In this document: piece by piece, positions 1 to 10,532 of the stretch
How positions within the stretch are numbered: position 1 is the stretch's first letter
Layout of the letters: every line of letters starts with the position of its first letter
DNA from: Dimorphilus gyrociliatus
Taxonomy: Eukaryota; Annelida; Polychaeta; Dinophilidae
Length of the DNA: 64,000 nt
NCBI GenBank assembly: GCA_904063045.1
Contig: CAJFCJ010000008.1
Span: 620,001-684,000 of the forward strand
Direction: 5' to 3'
Notes under the pieces: model-generated
Seen by the model: the letters and a program-made list of their open reading frames with translations, nothing else
Told to the model about the DNA's origin: nothing
Databases searched by the model: none
Made by a program: the position numbers and the translations under genes

Positions 1-660
1 AAGTACTTGTTGAAGCATTTGTATATATTGTGGGGGTACATTGTTCAAGTTTAAACCCGGAATACTTGCTTGAGGGGCAGTGGGATTCGGTTGTTGAACA
101 GTTCTTTTGGCATCCTTGTCCTTTTGAGTGTCGGCTAACTTGACAACAATCGGTGATCTACAACCCTCCATAGTCTGACTATGATGCATTGCTCTTATAG
201 CAGCTGCTGCAGAGGATCTGCTTGAATAAGTAACAAATGCGCATCCTTTGCTACAACCGCTTTGCTCTCTTAATATTGTACATTCTTCGATTTGGCCGAA
301 CGATTGGAAGATGTCACGAACATCTGTCTCATTAAGTTGCTTTGATAGCATACCTACAAAGAGCTTCCTCTCCTCAATATTTCTTTTCTCAGAATCAGCC
401 GGCTTCATTTGTATAGGATGCGCCATTCCAGGTAATGTTCTCACATTATGCAAAGCATTTTGAGCGGATAAAGCAGATAACCTATTGTAATAAGTTACGA
501 AACAACATCCCTTACTCGAACCAGTTTGCTTATCCCTCAGGATACTCAATTGATAAATGGGTCCGAATTCATCCAATACTTGGCGTAAATCGCTTTCTTC
601 CATAGTACGTGGGATTTGCCCAACAAACATCTTGATCGCATCGCTATCTGGTTCAGTCAT
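1..660 (-). CDS. CELF (Bruno-like): CELF/Bruno-type RNA-binding protein, 5' part (partial)
   Basis: The gene reads leftwards from the ATG at 660 and runs off the window edge, giving 220 codons with no intron. It carries two RRMs. RRM1 is at about residues 9-88, with RNP2 MFVGQIP and RNP1 [12 protein letters not shown]2 is at about 97-177, with KLFVGML and KGCAFVTYS. The inter-RRM signature [12 protein letters not shown] and the post-RRM2 stretch [11 protein letters not shown] are typical of CELF1/2 and Drosophila Bruno. Family members bind GU/UGU-rich RNA and control splicing, translation and mRNA decay. The divergent linker and third RRM should lie outside the window. Vertebrate CELF genes have several introns across this segment, so the intronless state is odd. 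Which CELF paralogue group it belongs to cannot be settled from this part. Confidence 0.93.
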   Translation of the reverse strand, partial: MTEPDSDAIKMFVGQIPRTMEESDLRQVLDEFGPIYQLSILRDKQTGSSKGCCFVTYYNRLSALSAQNALHNVRTLPGMAHPIQMKPADSEKRNIEERKLFVGMLSKQLNETDVRDIFQSFGQIEECTILREQSGCSKGCAFVTYSSRSSAAAAIRAMHHSQTMEGCRSPIVVKLADTQKDKDAKRTVQQPNPTAPQASIPGLNLNNVPPQYIQMLQQVL

Positions 661-1814
661 TTTTCCTAGATTTTATAGTTTGTTACGATGTCACTCTGAA
701 AAGCTTTGGATGTTTGGTCTACATTTTTTAAAAAATGCTTTACTCTATAACTAAGATGGCGGATGTTGGTCAATAAGCAAGTGTTAACCAATCACCACCA
801 GTCTTCTTTTTTAAAATCACTCAATATCCAATGTGAAAACGTATAAGAAAATAGATCACGTGACCCCCCTACAGTATATAAAAAATAATAGAATATCCTC
901 ATAATGTATTTACCGGTTTTTAACCGGTTTCCGGTTATTTGAAATATATAGACTTTCAATAATTATCTATTCCCAAATCTGGAATTGCATGCAGATTGCA
1001 TTTTTCTTCTAAATTTAAAATATTATAATAATTCTTTTAGGACAAAGCTTTTACTAATATATTTTCTTCATTTTAAAACTACCATTTAGCATAAGATCAA
1101 CTATCATATTTCAATCATTTATCCTCTAAATGACTACGACGGAAATTAAGTGTATTTTAAAAGAAAGTTAATTTACACAGTTTAATGGGCAGTCATTAGC
1201 AAATCAATGTAATTGAAGTTATTGAACTAGAGAAGTGAAGAAGAGTTTCACAGTTGCCATACTTTATTTAAAGATTTTCTCTTTTTTCAAAAAGAAATTG
1301 ATATAACTATATTTGATCTCAACACTTGTATGATATTTTAGTTAACAGCTTATTGAGGCAAACATAACATTGATAACATAGTTATATTTACGATTCTATA
1401 TTTAGTTAGTATGACGTAATTTATAAAAATCGGATTTATTTACCTTTAAATTTATCGGGGATGAAGTGACCTAAAATATTCTGTATAGATTTGATTTTGG
1501 AATATAGATAGATCGATAAAACAGACAATTCTTTGGTTATTTAATATTTCATAAAATCTAAATTTAAGCGGTTTTTGAAAAAAGCCAGAAAACTGGTAGA
1601 GAATTTTAAAGCAGTCTTGGATAGTTTTAAGGGATATAAGTATTTTAAACTACAACTAATACTAATTCTAAAAATAGTACGAATTATTGACTAGAACACT
1701 ATATGACTTTTACCAACTATTGGTTTGATAGTGCCAATAAATACGAAACGATTTAACCGGTTATCCATGGTGGGGGAAAATATTCAGTAGTAAATATCCC
1801 ACGTGCTTGAGAAA
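661..1814. other. Divergent intergenic region between CELF and DIS3
   Basis: No coding exon is seen. An AAGATGGCGG YY1-like element lies at 753-762, just upstream of the CELF start. A TCACGTGA E-box is at 856-863. A cluster of AACCGGTT-like elements is at 912-937, with one more at 1755-1762, and a CACGTG lies at 1800-1805 next to the DIS3 start. The rest is AT-rich without clear structure. Confidence 0.5.
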
Positions 1815-4800
1815 ATGATTAGATCTAATGTATTTATTAGGAAAACAAAACGGGGCAAAATCTTAAAAGTTGTACGGGAACATTATTTAAGAGACGATGT
1901 ATATTGCAGCTTTCCAAAATGCGAGCAATGTGAGGAAGAAAAACCAATTTTTAGTTCAAACCCCTCTGTAGATTCAAAGGAGTTAGTTGGAAAATATTTA
2001 ATTATACCAGATTCAAATGTTGTTTTACATCAAGTACTGAAAATTTTTGTTGACACTATTCGTTGTTTTATACATTTTTTATAACCTTAGATGGATATTT
2101 TAGAAGACTCAAGCATTAGAAATGTTATTATTCTACAAACTGTGTATGGAGAAGTTTTGCATAGGAGTGCAATCGCGTATAAGAAACTAAAAGATTGTTT
2201 ATCAAATCCTGAGAAAAAATTTTATTTGTTTATGAATGAGTTTCATAGGTTTTATATTTAATTTGAGCTTCATATTCAATTTTACTGATTATTTATTTAA
2301 ATAGGGATACTTTCATTGAAAGAGACCAGAAGGAATCACCAAATGATCGAAATGATAGAGCAATTAGAACTGCTGCTTTGTGGTATCAAAAACATCTCAA
2401 ACCTTATGAAGTTGAAATATTGTTAGTTACGAATGATCAGTCAAATAAAAATTTAGCCTTGGAATCTGGGATTAAAACTAATACTGGTTTGTTCTAAATC
2501 CTAATCACTTAAGAGATTATTTCTAATTTTATTTTTTTATTGAATAGTTGAAAAATTTGTAAAGAGCTTGAAGAATTGTGATGAATTGGCAGATAAATTG
2601 GCACTTACTAGAGAAGCTTCTGTAAGTCTAAATCACATTGCAAATATATTATGTTCCAATTCATTATTTTACACAGAGTTCTACTGGTAAGACTGCAGTC
2701 TTTGAAGAACACCTTCCTCTGTCCAGTATTCAAGTAGGTTTGAAATCTGGAAGCTACATACAAGGAACATTTCATGCCTCCAGAGATAACTATTTAGAAG
2801 CATCGGTTGATGTATATGAAAAAGATGGTTTATCAGTTTGTATTTATTGATAAATCATTGAAACAAATAACTTTCACTTTTAATAATTTTAGATTCTTAT
2901 TCAAGGACAACAACATATGAATAGAGCTATGCAAGGTGACACAGTTGCCATCGAAATCTTGCCAGAGAGCGAATGGCAGTCTTCTTCAAGTTTGATTTTG
3001 GAAGATGATGGAGAGAAAAATGATGAATCAACAATATCCGAAGATAAGAAAATTCTACAAGACATCTCAAACAAATCCGAAAAGAAACCTTGTGGCAAAG
3101 TTGTTGGAATTATTAAAAGAAACTGGAGACAATTTTGTGGCATGCTTCAAAAGTCTTTAATAGAAACAGTAAGTTTAGGATGATGTATGGCTAACAGAGA
3201 AAATTATATCTTTCTTCCTTCAGGCAACTCGCCATTTAGTTATTCCAGCAGATAAAAGAATACCAAAAATACGAATTGAAACAAGACAAGCAGATGTTCT
3301 TGATGGCAAAAGAATTCTCGTTGTTATTGACTCTTGGCCAAGAACATCTAGATATCCACTTGTAAGAAAGCATTCCTTTTATTTTACTTATAAGACAGAA
3401 TTATTTTTTTACAGGGTCACTTCGTTAGGAATTTGGGTGCTATAGGGGATAAAAAAACTGAAAATGAAGTTTTATTAATTGAGCACGATATACCTCATCA
3501 TCAATTTTCTACCGCTGTTCGAGCTTGTCTACCGTCTCTTCCGTGGTCTATAACAGAAGAGGTCAGTCAGCATAACTTTATTGCTTATTTTTTTTTATTG
3601 AAGCTCTGCATTTAATATTTTTAGGATCTTAAACAAAGAAAAGATTTACGAGATTTGACTGTTGTGAGTGTAGATCCACCGGGATGTACCGATATTGATG
3701 ATGCTCTACATTGCTTTCAATTGGATAATGGAAACTACGAAGTTGGTGTTCATATCGCTGATGTGTCTCATTTTATTAAGCCTGGAACAGCTATAGATGT
3801 TGAAGCTGCAAATCGTGCTAATACTGTATACCTTATCGATCAGAGAATAGATATGGTTCCTGAATTGCTAAGTTCAAACATATGTTCATTAAGGGGAGGA
3901 GAAGAGAGATTTGCTTTTAGTGTTATTTGGGAGTTAGATGAAAATGCAAAAGTCGTAAATGTTAAATTTACAAAGAGTATTATAAAATCAAAAGTGCGTA
4001 GTTTCTTCTATTTATTTACTTTTTTTAAAATACTAAATTATATTTGCAGGCTGCCCTTACTTATGCCGAAGCTCAAATGAGAATAGATGATAGTCAACAA
4101 ACAGATGACGTAACGAAGAGTTTAAGACTACTAAATAAATTAGCAAAAATATTAAAACAAGAGAGAATAAAGCAGGGGTTTGTTTTAATTATTATACATT
4201 AGATTATGTTGAATAAATCATACATTTACTTATAATATTTAATTATCAGCTCCTTGACGCTAGCATCGCCCGAAGTTCGTTTTCATATGGATAGCGAAAC
4301 TCATGACCCAATTGAAGTTCAAACGAAACAATTACTGTCAGTTAACTTATATTGTTTTATATTGTCGATAATCAGTTTCGATTATTAATTTTTTAATAGA
4401 GAAACAAATTCTATGGTTGAAGAGTTCATGTTGTTGGCTAATATAGCAACTGCCAAAAAAATATACGACGAATTTCCTTCGTGTGCCCTGCTTAGAAGAC
4501 ACCCTGAACCTCCATCGTCCAATTTTGAAAGTTTAATTAAATCTGCTGAATCTAAAGTAACTAATAATGATATTTATTAATGTATTTCACATTTTTAATT
4601 GTTAAATTCTTATATAGGGCTTTACATTAAATGTTACATCAGGAAAAATGTTGGCAGAGAGTTTAGAAAAAAGTGTACTTGAAAGCAATTCATATTTCAA
4701 TACTATGCTAAGAATTATGGCAACACGCTGTATGCTCCAAGCTTTATATTTCTGTAGTGGCGTGGTCGACCAAAAAGACTTTTACCATTATGGACTTGCT

Positions 4801-5476
4801 GCTCCAATCTATACACATTTTACATCTCCAATAAGAAGGTAGAGTTATTCTCTAAAAAAGTTAATTACATTCAATTCATACCGCTATATTTCGATTTGTT
4901 TAGATATTCGGATATAATAGTTCATAGATTACTAGCTGTTTCTATTCAAGCTGACGCTCCTCATCCAGATTTTCTAGATAAAAAGAAAACTCAAAACCTT
5001 TGTAACAACTTAAATTATCGTCATAAAATGGCGCAGTACGCGGGAAGGGCATCCGTTGGTCTTCATACACAGCTATTCTTTCAGAATAAGATAGTTTGTG
5101 AAGACGGTTACATTCTATTTGTGAGAAAAAATGCCATACAAATTCTCATACCCAAGTATGGTTTAGAAGGAACAATATTTTTAGATAAGAGTCCTGTTAA
5201 ATTTGTATATGATGAAACATCCGGTACACAGAAATGTGGTGATATAACATTCTCATCTTTTGATAAAGTTGTAGTACAAATTAGCATTGACAAAACCCAT
5301 ATTCAACACCAAAAGTTATGCCTAAAGCTGGTTTCCCCTTACGTAAGTAACTTTTAAATTATTCTCGAATAAGATGATTATTCATAATATGAAATTTATG
5401 GTTAATCTAGATTGGTGGGTTTAGTGTTTCGAATATTGAGGAAGAACCACCGCAAAAGAAAAAGAGAAAAAGTTGA
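1815..5476 (+). CDS. DIS3: Exosome ribonuclease DIS3/RRP44
   Basis: Fifteen exons: 1815-2033, 2091-2248, 2305-2486, 2548-2621, 2677-2835, 2893-3168, 3224-3361, 3415-3561, 3625-3993, 4050-4177, 4250-4336, 4400-4556, 4618-4838, 4904-5342, 5411-5476; 939 aa against 958 in human. DIS3 is the catalytic subunit of the RNA exosome. An N-terminal CR3 motif precedes a PIN endonuclease domain whose acidic residues are visible ([26 protein letters not shown]). Cold-shock domains and the RNB 3'-5' exonuclease follow, with the catalytic [16 protein letters not shown] segment, then an S1 domain and a basic KKKRKKS tail. The ATG at 1815 aligns with the family start; the in-frame GTG at 1803 is not needed. 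Both nuclease centres look intact, so this is a DIS3 rather than a DIS3L2 type. All introns are 53-72 bases. Confidence 0.97.
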
Positions 5477-5567
5477 ACGTGATTATAATTTTATTGAACA
5501 CATTTAATATAATATATGTACAGATTCATTTTTGTTCCTGTTACAAAGAACATAAAATAATATACTA

Positions 5568-6035
5568 TCATGAAAATTTGATATGTTTAAGATATTGAGA
5601 TAATAAATAAGAAAATGAGATAACTGTCTTTTCGTATTTGCCTATATTCTTTAACTTTTCATGCTTTTTGCTATAACCACTGATTTCATCAGCCATTGTG
5701 TTTAGAGCTGAATAGATAGCATCGAAACATTCCCAATGTGGATTGTCTTTTTTATTATAGTTGTACAATCCATATAACATTTCATATAATTCCTCAGTCA
5801 ATTTATTATATTCCTTTGAGTGAATATTAAAATCTTTTTTCGAAATGTTCAGTAATTCTTCATCAAGATACTTTTTAGCTTTCCCAACATTTTCTGAATT
5901 GGATACTTTAGTTAAGTTTCCACAATAATCCATGTTTAACCGTAACTGCTCGGCTAGAGATTTCACCGGTGCTGATGATATTAAATAGGATAAAGGTGAT
6001 AATAAAGTAAAACCTATAACCAGATATGTGTTCAT
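5568..6035 (-). CDS. Small secreted protein, unrecognised
   Basis: A single exon encodes 155 aa. The N-terminus is a likely signal peptide (about residues 1-22, hydrophobic VIGFTLLSPLSYLIS followed by SAPVKS). The mature part is polar, lysine- and tyrosine-rich, probably helical, with two cysteines (in DYCGN and WECFD) and an N-linked site at NLT. I recognise no family. A TATAAA box lies 56 bases upstream of the ATG, which suits a strongly or tissue-specifically expressed secreted product. It lies tail-to-tail with DIS3, about 90 bases away. Possible roles such as gland secretion, cuticle or signalling cannot be told apart from sequence. Confidence 0.65.
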   Translation of the reverse strand: MNTYLVIGFTLLSPLSYLISSAPVKSLAEQLRLNMDYCGNLTKVSNSENVGKAKKYLDEELLNISKKDFNIHSKEYNKLTEELYEMLYGLYNYNKKDNPHWECFDAIYSALNTMADEISGYSKKHEKLKNIGKYEKTVISFSYLLSQYLKHIKFS

Positions 6036-6090
6036 GTCTTATGCCTTCGACGCCTTTCCGCAAATTGAACACATATGTTTGAGAATCGAA

Positions 6091-6097
6091 ATTTATA
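6091..6097 (-). promoter_or_regulatory. TATA box of the small secreted-protein gene
   Basis: On the minus strand the sequence reads GCTATAAAT. TATAAA lies about 56 bases upstream of the ATG at 6035, which leaves room for a start site about 30 bases downstream and a short leader. I saw no similarly well-placed TATA box at the housekeeping starts examined here. Confidence 0.5.
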
Positions 6098-6375
6098 GCC
6101 CATTTTTTTGGATTAACCAAAAAGATTCCTTCAAGAAATGTGAAATGTAAACTTTGAATAACGTTATTATATTTTCAATATTATTCTGTTAGTCACTCTT
6201 TGTGTCTCTCTGCCCTCTATAGTCGATATAGGCACATATATCTTCAAAAGGGTGTGTGTTATACTTTAGATACTTTCGATTTGAAAAGTACGGTAATTTT
6301 CCTTGGGAATTTTTCTATTAATATCTTATTGAAATATTTTTTGTACTATTTTTACAGCAAAAATTAAGGAAGCCA

Positions 6376-7591
6376 TGTGGATCGAAACGGTCAACCTTGA
6401 TCATCCAGATCAAATAATTTTCTATATATTCGTCGCAATTACAGCTTTAAATTTAATATTATCCTTCATTTTTGTTATTCTAAGTATATGTTCAGGAACG
6501 AAAAACAACTCGTAAGTTATATTATAACGAAAAATTAAACATTATATTTGTCTGAGTCATTGTAAAACGGGGGTGTTTTTTTCATTGTTTAGACCTGGTT
6601 TCTCTATAGATCATTACATATTATTGGGTATTTTAATATTGGATGTATCAGTTTTACTTCGAGGGGCTAATGCTGATTGGATGAATGAGGACTCATTTAA
6701 GATTATTACGGAGGTTTGAGTTAATTTGAATATCTAAGTTTCGGAAATTTTAAATGACTAATAAAATGTTGCAGATTCAGCCATGTTTCGTTACGCTTGG
6801 GTTAACATATGTTTTTTGTGGTATGTTTGTTCGTGTAACCACGGTTTTCCTTTACTACGCACAAAAAACGGATAATCGTAAACCAATTAGAAAGGAAGAA
6901 TGGAAACCGAATGTAGTAATGTGTACGTTTGTTGTTATTGCTTGCGCTACCTCGGTTGTGTGGGCGGCAGTATTCAAACCAACTGCCGAAGTTACAAAAA
7001 CTGAAGACGGAAAAGCCGCATCGTTTTCAGTAAGCGATGAGAACAATCAACAAGAATTTCAAATTTCTGTACTCGTTTACCACGGAATTGTTCATGTAGC
7101 AACCGCAATAATTGTATGGCCAGCTCTTTTAAGGTTTAACTATTAATATAGAGTAGGGCATAGTTTCTTAATTAATACTCAATGATTCTCTTTCTACAGG
7201 GCAAAACATAGAGACGCTATTGCCGAAATGAGATCGTACGTGTTTCTAATCTATCATACACTGGCAGTAATCATAGCTTACGTTTTGGCAGAGGTAAAAT
7301 CTAGTTTATAAACCAATACTGAATAATTGAATTATTCGTTAATAATAAACAAAAAAAACAACTCTTTTAGATGTTAATGAGCCATGATAGAAGCGTCGAA
7401 TACGCCGTAACTGGTGGATTATTAATGTATAAGACTTTTGTCGATGTCGTCTGCCTATTGGTTATGAAGGTAAATTTTAAATTGTACAACTGAATATATA
7501 GTAAATGTATATTCTTTATTTAACTTTTTAGGTCACAGTTACGTGTATGAAAGTACGAAAAGAAGAATCTTATCATAATGTTTCAGATTAA
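6376..7591 (+). CDS. GABA-B-like class C 7TM protein lacking the ligand-binding domain
   Basis: Exons 6376-6512, 6593-6713, 6775-7133, 7200-7293, 7371-7469, 7532-7591 encode 289 aa. Seven hydrophobic helices can be picked out. The first starts near residue 14, and the third begins PCFVTLGLTYVFCGMF, resembling the GABA-B TM3 entry (Cys, then LGF-type and GSMF-type motifs). The TM5-TM6 loop AKHRDAI and the TM6-TM7 arrangement are also GABA-B-like. There is no signal peptide and no Venus-flytrap domain; the upstream space is filled by a minus-strand gene, so a missing 5' half is unlikely. The second extracellular loop has no Cys to pair with the TM3 Cys. The nearest concept is GPR156, a GABA-B-related orphan without a flytrap. 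The cytoplasmic tail is only about 15 residues. Ligand and coupling are unknown. Confidence 0.65.
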
Positions 7592-8070
7592 ACTTTTATT
7601 ATTATTGTTATTATTATTCTATTATAGAACGAAAACAACAAAAAACAGATATATGCTATATTATACATATTTTTTTAGACTTTTCTATTTCAAAATTCGA
7701 TCCTCTTCTTTTGACTAAGAATCTTTTGAAAAAAATAAATTTCCTACTTAAATTTCAGTTCCGCGACTTGAATAATAATAAAAATAACAATGGACATAGG
7801 TATTACCCTCAACTTTGTGTTTCTTCTAGAAACAGGAAGACTAAACTCATACCTCAACTTCTTTAAGGGTTTTTACTAAAAAAAACATATCTACCGGGGT
7901 TTTTTTGACTCATTGATTAGTCTTTTGTAACAGTTTTTAATATTATTTTTTGAAATATTAAAAATTCGAATATTAGAGAAACAACCACATTTCACAGACC
8001 GGTGACCAGTTTAATACAATATTACACGTATAATTATAGCAAGCGGAGATAGATTGTATATTGGAGGATA
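7592..8070. other. Intergenic region between the 7TM gene and SPCS2
   Basis: Holds an AT-rich 3' UTR of the 7TM gene (ATT-repeat tract near 7600-7620) and the SPCS2 promoter side. No exon is recognised. Confidence 0.4.
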
Positions 8071-8909
8071 ATGGCGTCCAAGACGAGAAACGATAACTCT
8101 GTAAATATTATTGCTCCCTCCTTCTTTACGATTAAGCCAGCGTATTGTAGCTTTATATTAAAATCAATATTATAATTATTCACATATATTTCTAAAAATA
8201 ATTTCGTTTTTACCATAAAAAAAGAATCCATCTGGAACAAACATACCGGTAAATTTTTGAAAACAAAAAAATTTATATTCTCACAGAGTGAAGCAGAAAA
8301 AGATGTAAAAATTGATAAATGGGACGGCACCGCTGTAAAAAATACTTTAGATGATGCTGCAAAGAAACTATTTACTGTTAACTCTTGCATGAAGGAGTCT
8401 CACAGATTGATGGATACTAGACTCGCCATTGCAACCATTGCTTGTCTCTTTAGTCTATACGCAATTATTTGGGATTGGTTTTATCCGTTTCCCTTGTCAA
8501 AGCCGGTCATAATTGTTTGTGTACTCTCCTACTTTTTTCTCATGGGAATTCTCACTTTGTACATGACCTATGTGGAGAGAGGAACATTTTTCATTTGCTA
8601 CGAAAAAGATCCCGTTGGGGTAAGTAAGGACGACGTTTGGAAATTATCATCCACCTTAAAAAAGTAAGCGATCTTAGCAAATCTCTCTGCAAAAAAACTA
8701 AAACTCTATTGTTCTTTCATAGATACGATGATATGTATACTCTGGAAGTGACGTTCAAGCACGGAACGAGTCTTGTTGAGACCAAAGATAAATTTTCTAA
8801 ATCAATTGGAGCGTTTATTGATGAAAGTGGGCAACTTAATGAAGATATATTCAAGGGTGAAGTGAATAAACTTATTCAAAACGTTAGGCCGTCTGAAAAG
8901 AAAGATTAG
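8071..8909 (+). CDS. SPCS2: Signal peptidase complex subunit 2 (SPC25)
   Basis: Exons 8071-8100, 8287-8663, 8723-8909 encode 197 aa (human 226). SPCS2 is an accessory subunit of the ER signal peptidase and contacts the translocon. Diagnostic stretches are KWDGTAVKNTLDDAAKK near the N-terminus, then a membrane hairpin of two helices (about residues 52-75 and 82-105) around the conserved WDWFYPFPLSKP turn. A cytosolic C-terminal half follows (YDDMYTLEVTF, FTKS-like FSKSIGAF). The first exon holds only ten codons (MASKTRNDNS) before a GTAAAT donor. The 186-base first intron is larger than the gene's other intron. The N-terminal tail before KWDG is shorter than in vertebrates. Confidence 0.93.
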
Positions 8910-9072
8910 AAACTTCATATATCTGTTTTCTTTATGATACTTGTTATATTAAAATGTTCAATTATGACGTAATAAATTTAAATTTAAAGATTCAAAAGCA
9001 AAATTCAACCCTTGACCATCAGAAGATAATATATTTGTACTTTACAGAACAAAATATACATATAGAGTTATA

Positions 9073-9549
9073 ATGGAACAGACCAGACAGACTCAATCAG
9101 GTCGTTATGATAGCAGTGTTTTTAAAGAGAAGCCAAATCAAATTTCGTCGATATTTTCATATCCACAAAAAGAAAAGCCAAAATCTTTATGTGAGCTATA
9201 CTTTGAAACGGAACTTGATCGTCTACAAAATTCATCCAGACTACGTCGATACATTAGAACCATGTTTCTTCGTTATCAAAGAATTTCAAAATCTGTTGAG
9301 GATATGAATTTTGAATTGATGGAACTTAGTGGTCGACTCTGTCTGATAGAAGCTTTGACGAAAATCCGCGAAGATTCAATTAAAGAATTAAATAAAGTTA
9401 TTGATGATGTTCGATTAAATAACTTCGAGCTTTCAGTCAAAGGAGAAACAGTTAAAAGTGAGATTTTGAAGATAACTAAAGAAGATCAACTTGAACAGCA
9501 GATGATGAAAAAGAAATTCCGACAGAGAGAGTTTGCATTGATGAAATAA
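9073..9549 (+). CDS. Coiled-coil protein, unrecognised
   Basis: A single exon encodes 158 aa. No signal peptide or membrane segment is present. From about residue 40 onward it is rich in Glu, Lys, Leu and Arg with heptad-like spacing (LYFETELDRLQ, LNKVIDDVRL, LEQQMMKKKFRQRE), so mostly alpha-helical coiled coil. The first 40 residues are polar and probably disordered. It lies tail-to-tail with the basic orphan at 9628. I do not recognise a family. A small ciliary or centrosomal component is possible, but only because such coiled coils are common there. Confidence 0.6.
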   Translation: MEQTRQTQSGRYDSSVFKEKPNQISSIFSYPQKEKPKSLCELYFETELDRLQNSSRLRRYIRTMFLRYQRISKSVEDMNFELMELSGRLCLIEALTKIREDSIKELNKVIDDVRLNNFELSVKGETVKSEILKITKEDQLEQQMMKKKFRQREFALMK

Positions 9550-9627
9550 TGATTTTATGTTAAATTTGTTAGTAATATCTTAGTAATATCTTTTTCAAGC
9601 GTCCCTGAGTTAGTAACATATAAAGGT

Positions 9628-10122
9628 CTATACAAATTTTCCTAACCATTCCTTAACATTGGCTTGTCTTTCCTCATCACTTACTGGTTCCGGTTTAGGT
9701 TCTGCTAAATTAATATCAGGTAAGACGCATTTTAAAAGAATGTGAACTTGTTCCTTGGTAGTTGACGTTCTTCGTAAAGATTGAGCACTTGGTTTCGTTC
9801 GATTTATAACTCTTTTCTGTTGAAGATTATCTTTTCTGTTTGTTTGGATATACGGAGGTGTTGTTTTAGGTCTAGGCGTTCTTGAGGGTACTTTTTCAAT
9901 GGTAGGTTCAAGATTAAAGCTAACCTTTTTTCTCGTGATAACTTCTGAGTTACTATTGCTCCTCCTAAGATCGATCGAAGGTAAAATCAGGCTCTTTGAG
10001 AATGGTAAGATTGGCACTGGTGTAGATCTACGTCTTATTCTATAGTTTAGAACGCGAGAGTCACCATAACTCGTCGTTCTCTCCAGAGCACTTTTCAATC
10101 CGATATTTATCAAAGCAGGCAT
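9628..10122 (-). CDS. Basic disordered orphan with a PP1-docking (RVxF-type) motif
   Basis: A single exon encodes 164 aa, rich in Arg, Ser, Thr and Pro. The motif RKKVSFNLEP at about residues 64-73 fits the RVxF consensus for docking on protein phosphatase 1 (basic residue, V, any residue, F), with acidic residues following. A C-terminal helical block (HILLKCVLPDINL and DEERQANVKEWLGKFV) ends the protein. I recognise no named family. A PP1 regulatory subunit is a reasonable hypothesis but rests on a short motif that can occur by chance. The stop lies 78 bases from the stop of the facing coiled-coil gene. Confidence 0.55.
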   Translation of the reverse strand: MPALINIGLKSALERTTSYGDSRVLNYRIRRRSTPVPILPFSKSLILPSIDLRRSNSNSEVITRKKVSFNLEPTIEKVPSRTPRPKTTPPYIQTNRKDNLQQKRVINRTKPSAQSLRRTSTTKEQVHILLKCVLPDINLAEPKPEPVSDEERQANVKEWLGKFV

Positions 10123-10532
10123 GTAGAACGTAAATGAAATTTGTTTTCATATAGGAGAGTCCAATATAGTTATGAATACAATCTGCTCAAATTACAATAA
10201 ACTTAGCTCATTAGGAGCGTTTCTGACAATAGAGAATTGACTTAGTTTGAGTAGTTGGATTAAGGTTGCACAATTGAACATGTCGATAAATTCGCAGATT
10301 TAGCCCACTACAGTATATAGGCCTCATTATTATTAAATAACTTTGTCTATAATTCAGAACCTGTTCTATTATTGACAAGCCTCTAATATTTAATCCCTTG
10401 AAAATCTTTATAAATATTTATCAAATGATTTCGCCCCCGTTTATTCTCTTAAGTTCGATAGTTTAACAATACGAAGGTAAAAACAAGAGACACACAAAAC
10501 AGTAAAGAGTCTTTATTATTCACGTGGCTCCC
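10123..10532. other. Intergenic region between the PP1-motif orphan and NME7
   Basis: Upstream region of the PP1-motif orphan and 3' side of NME7. AT-rich; no exon or clear element seen apart from a CACGTG near 10520. Confidence 0.35.

Noticed and set aside
1803-1814. Upstream start for DIS3 at a GTG giving MLEK in front
   Set aside because: GTG is not a normal eukaryotic start and the ATG at 1815 aligns with the family N-terminus.
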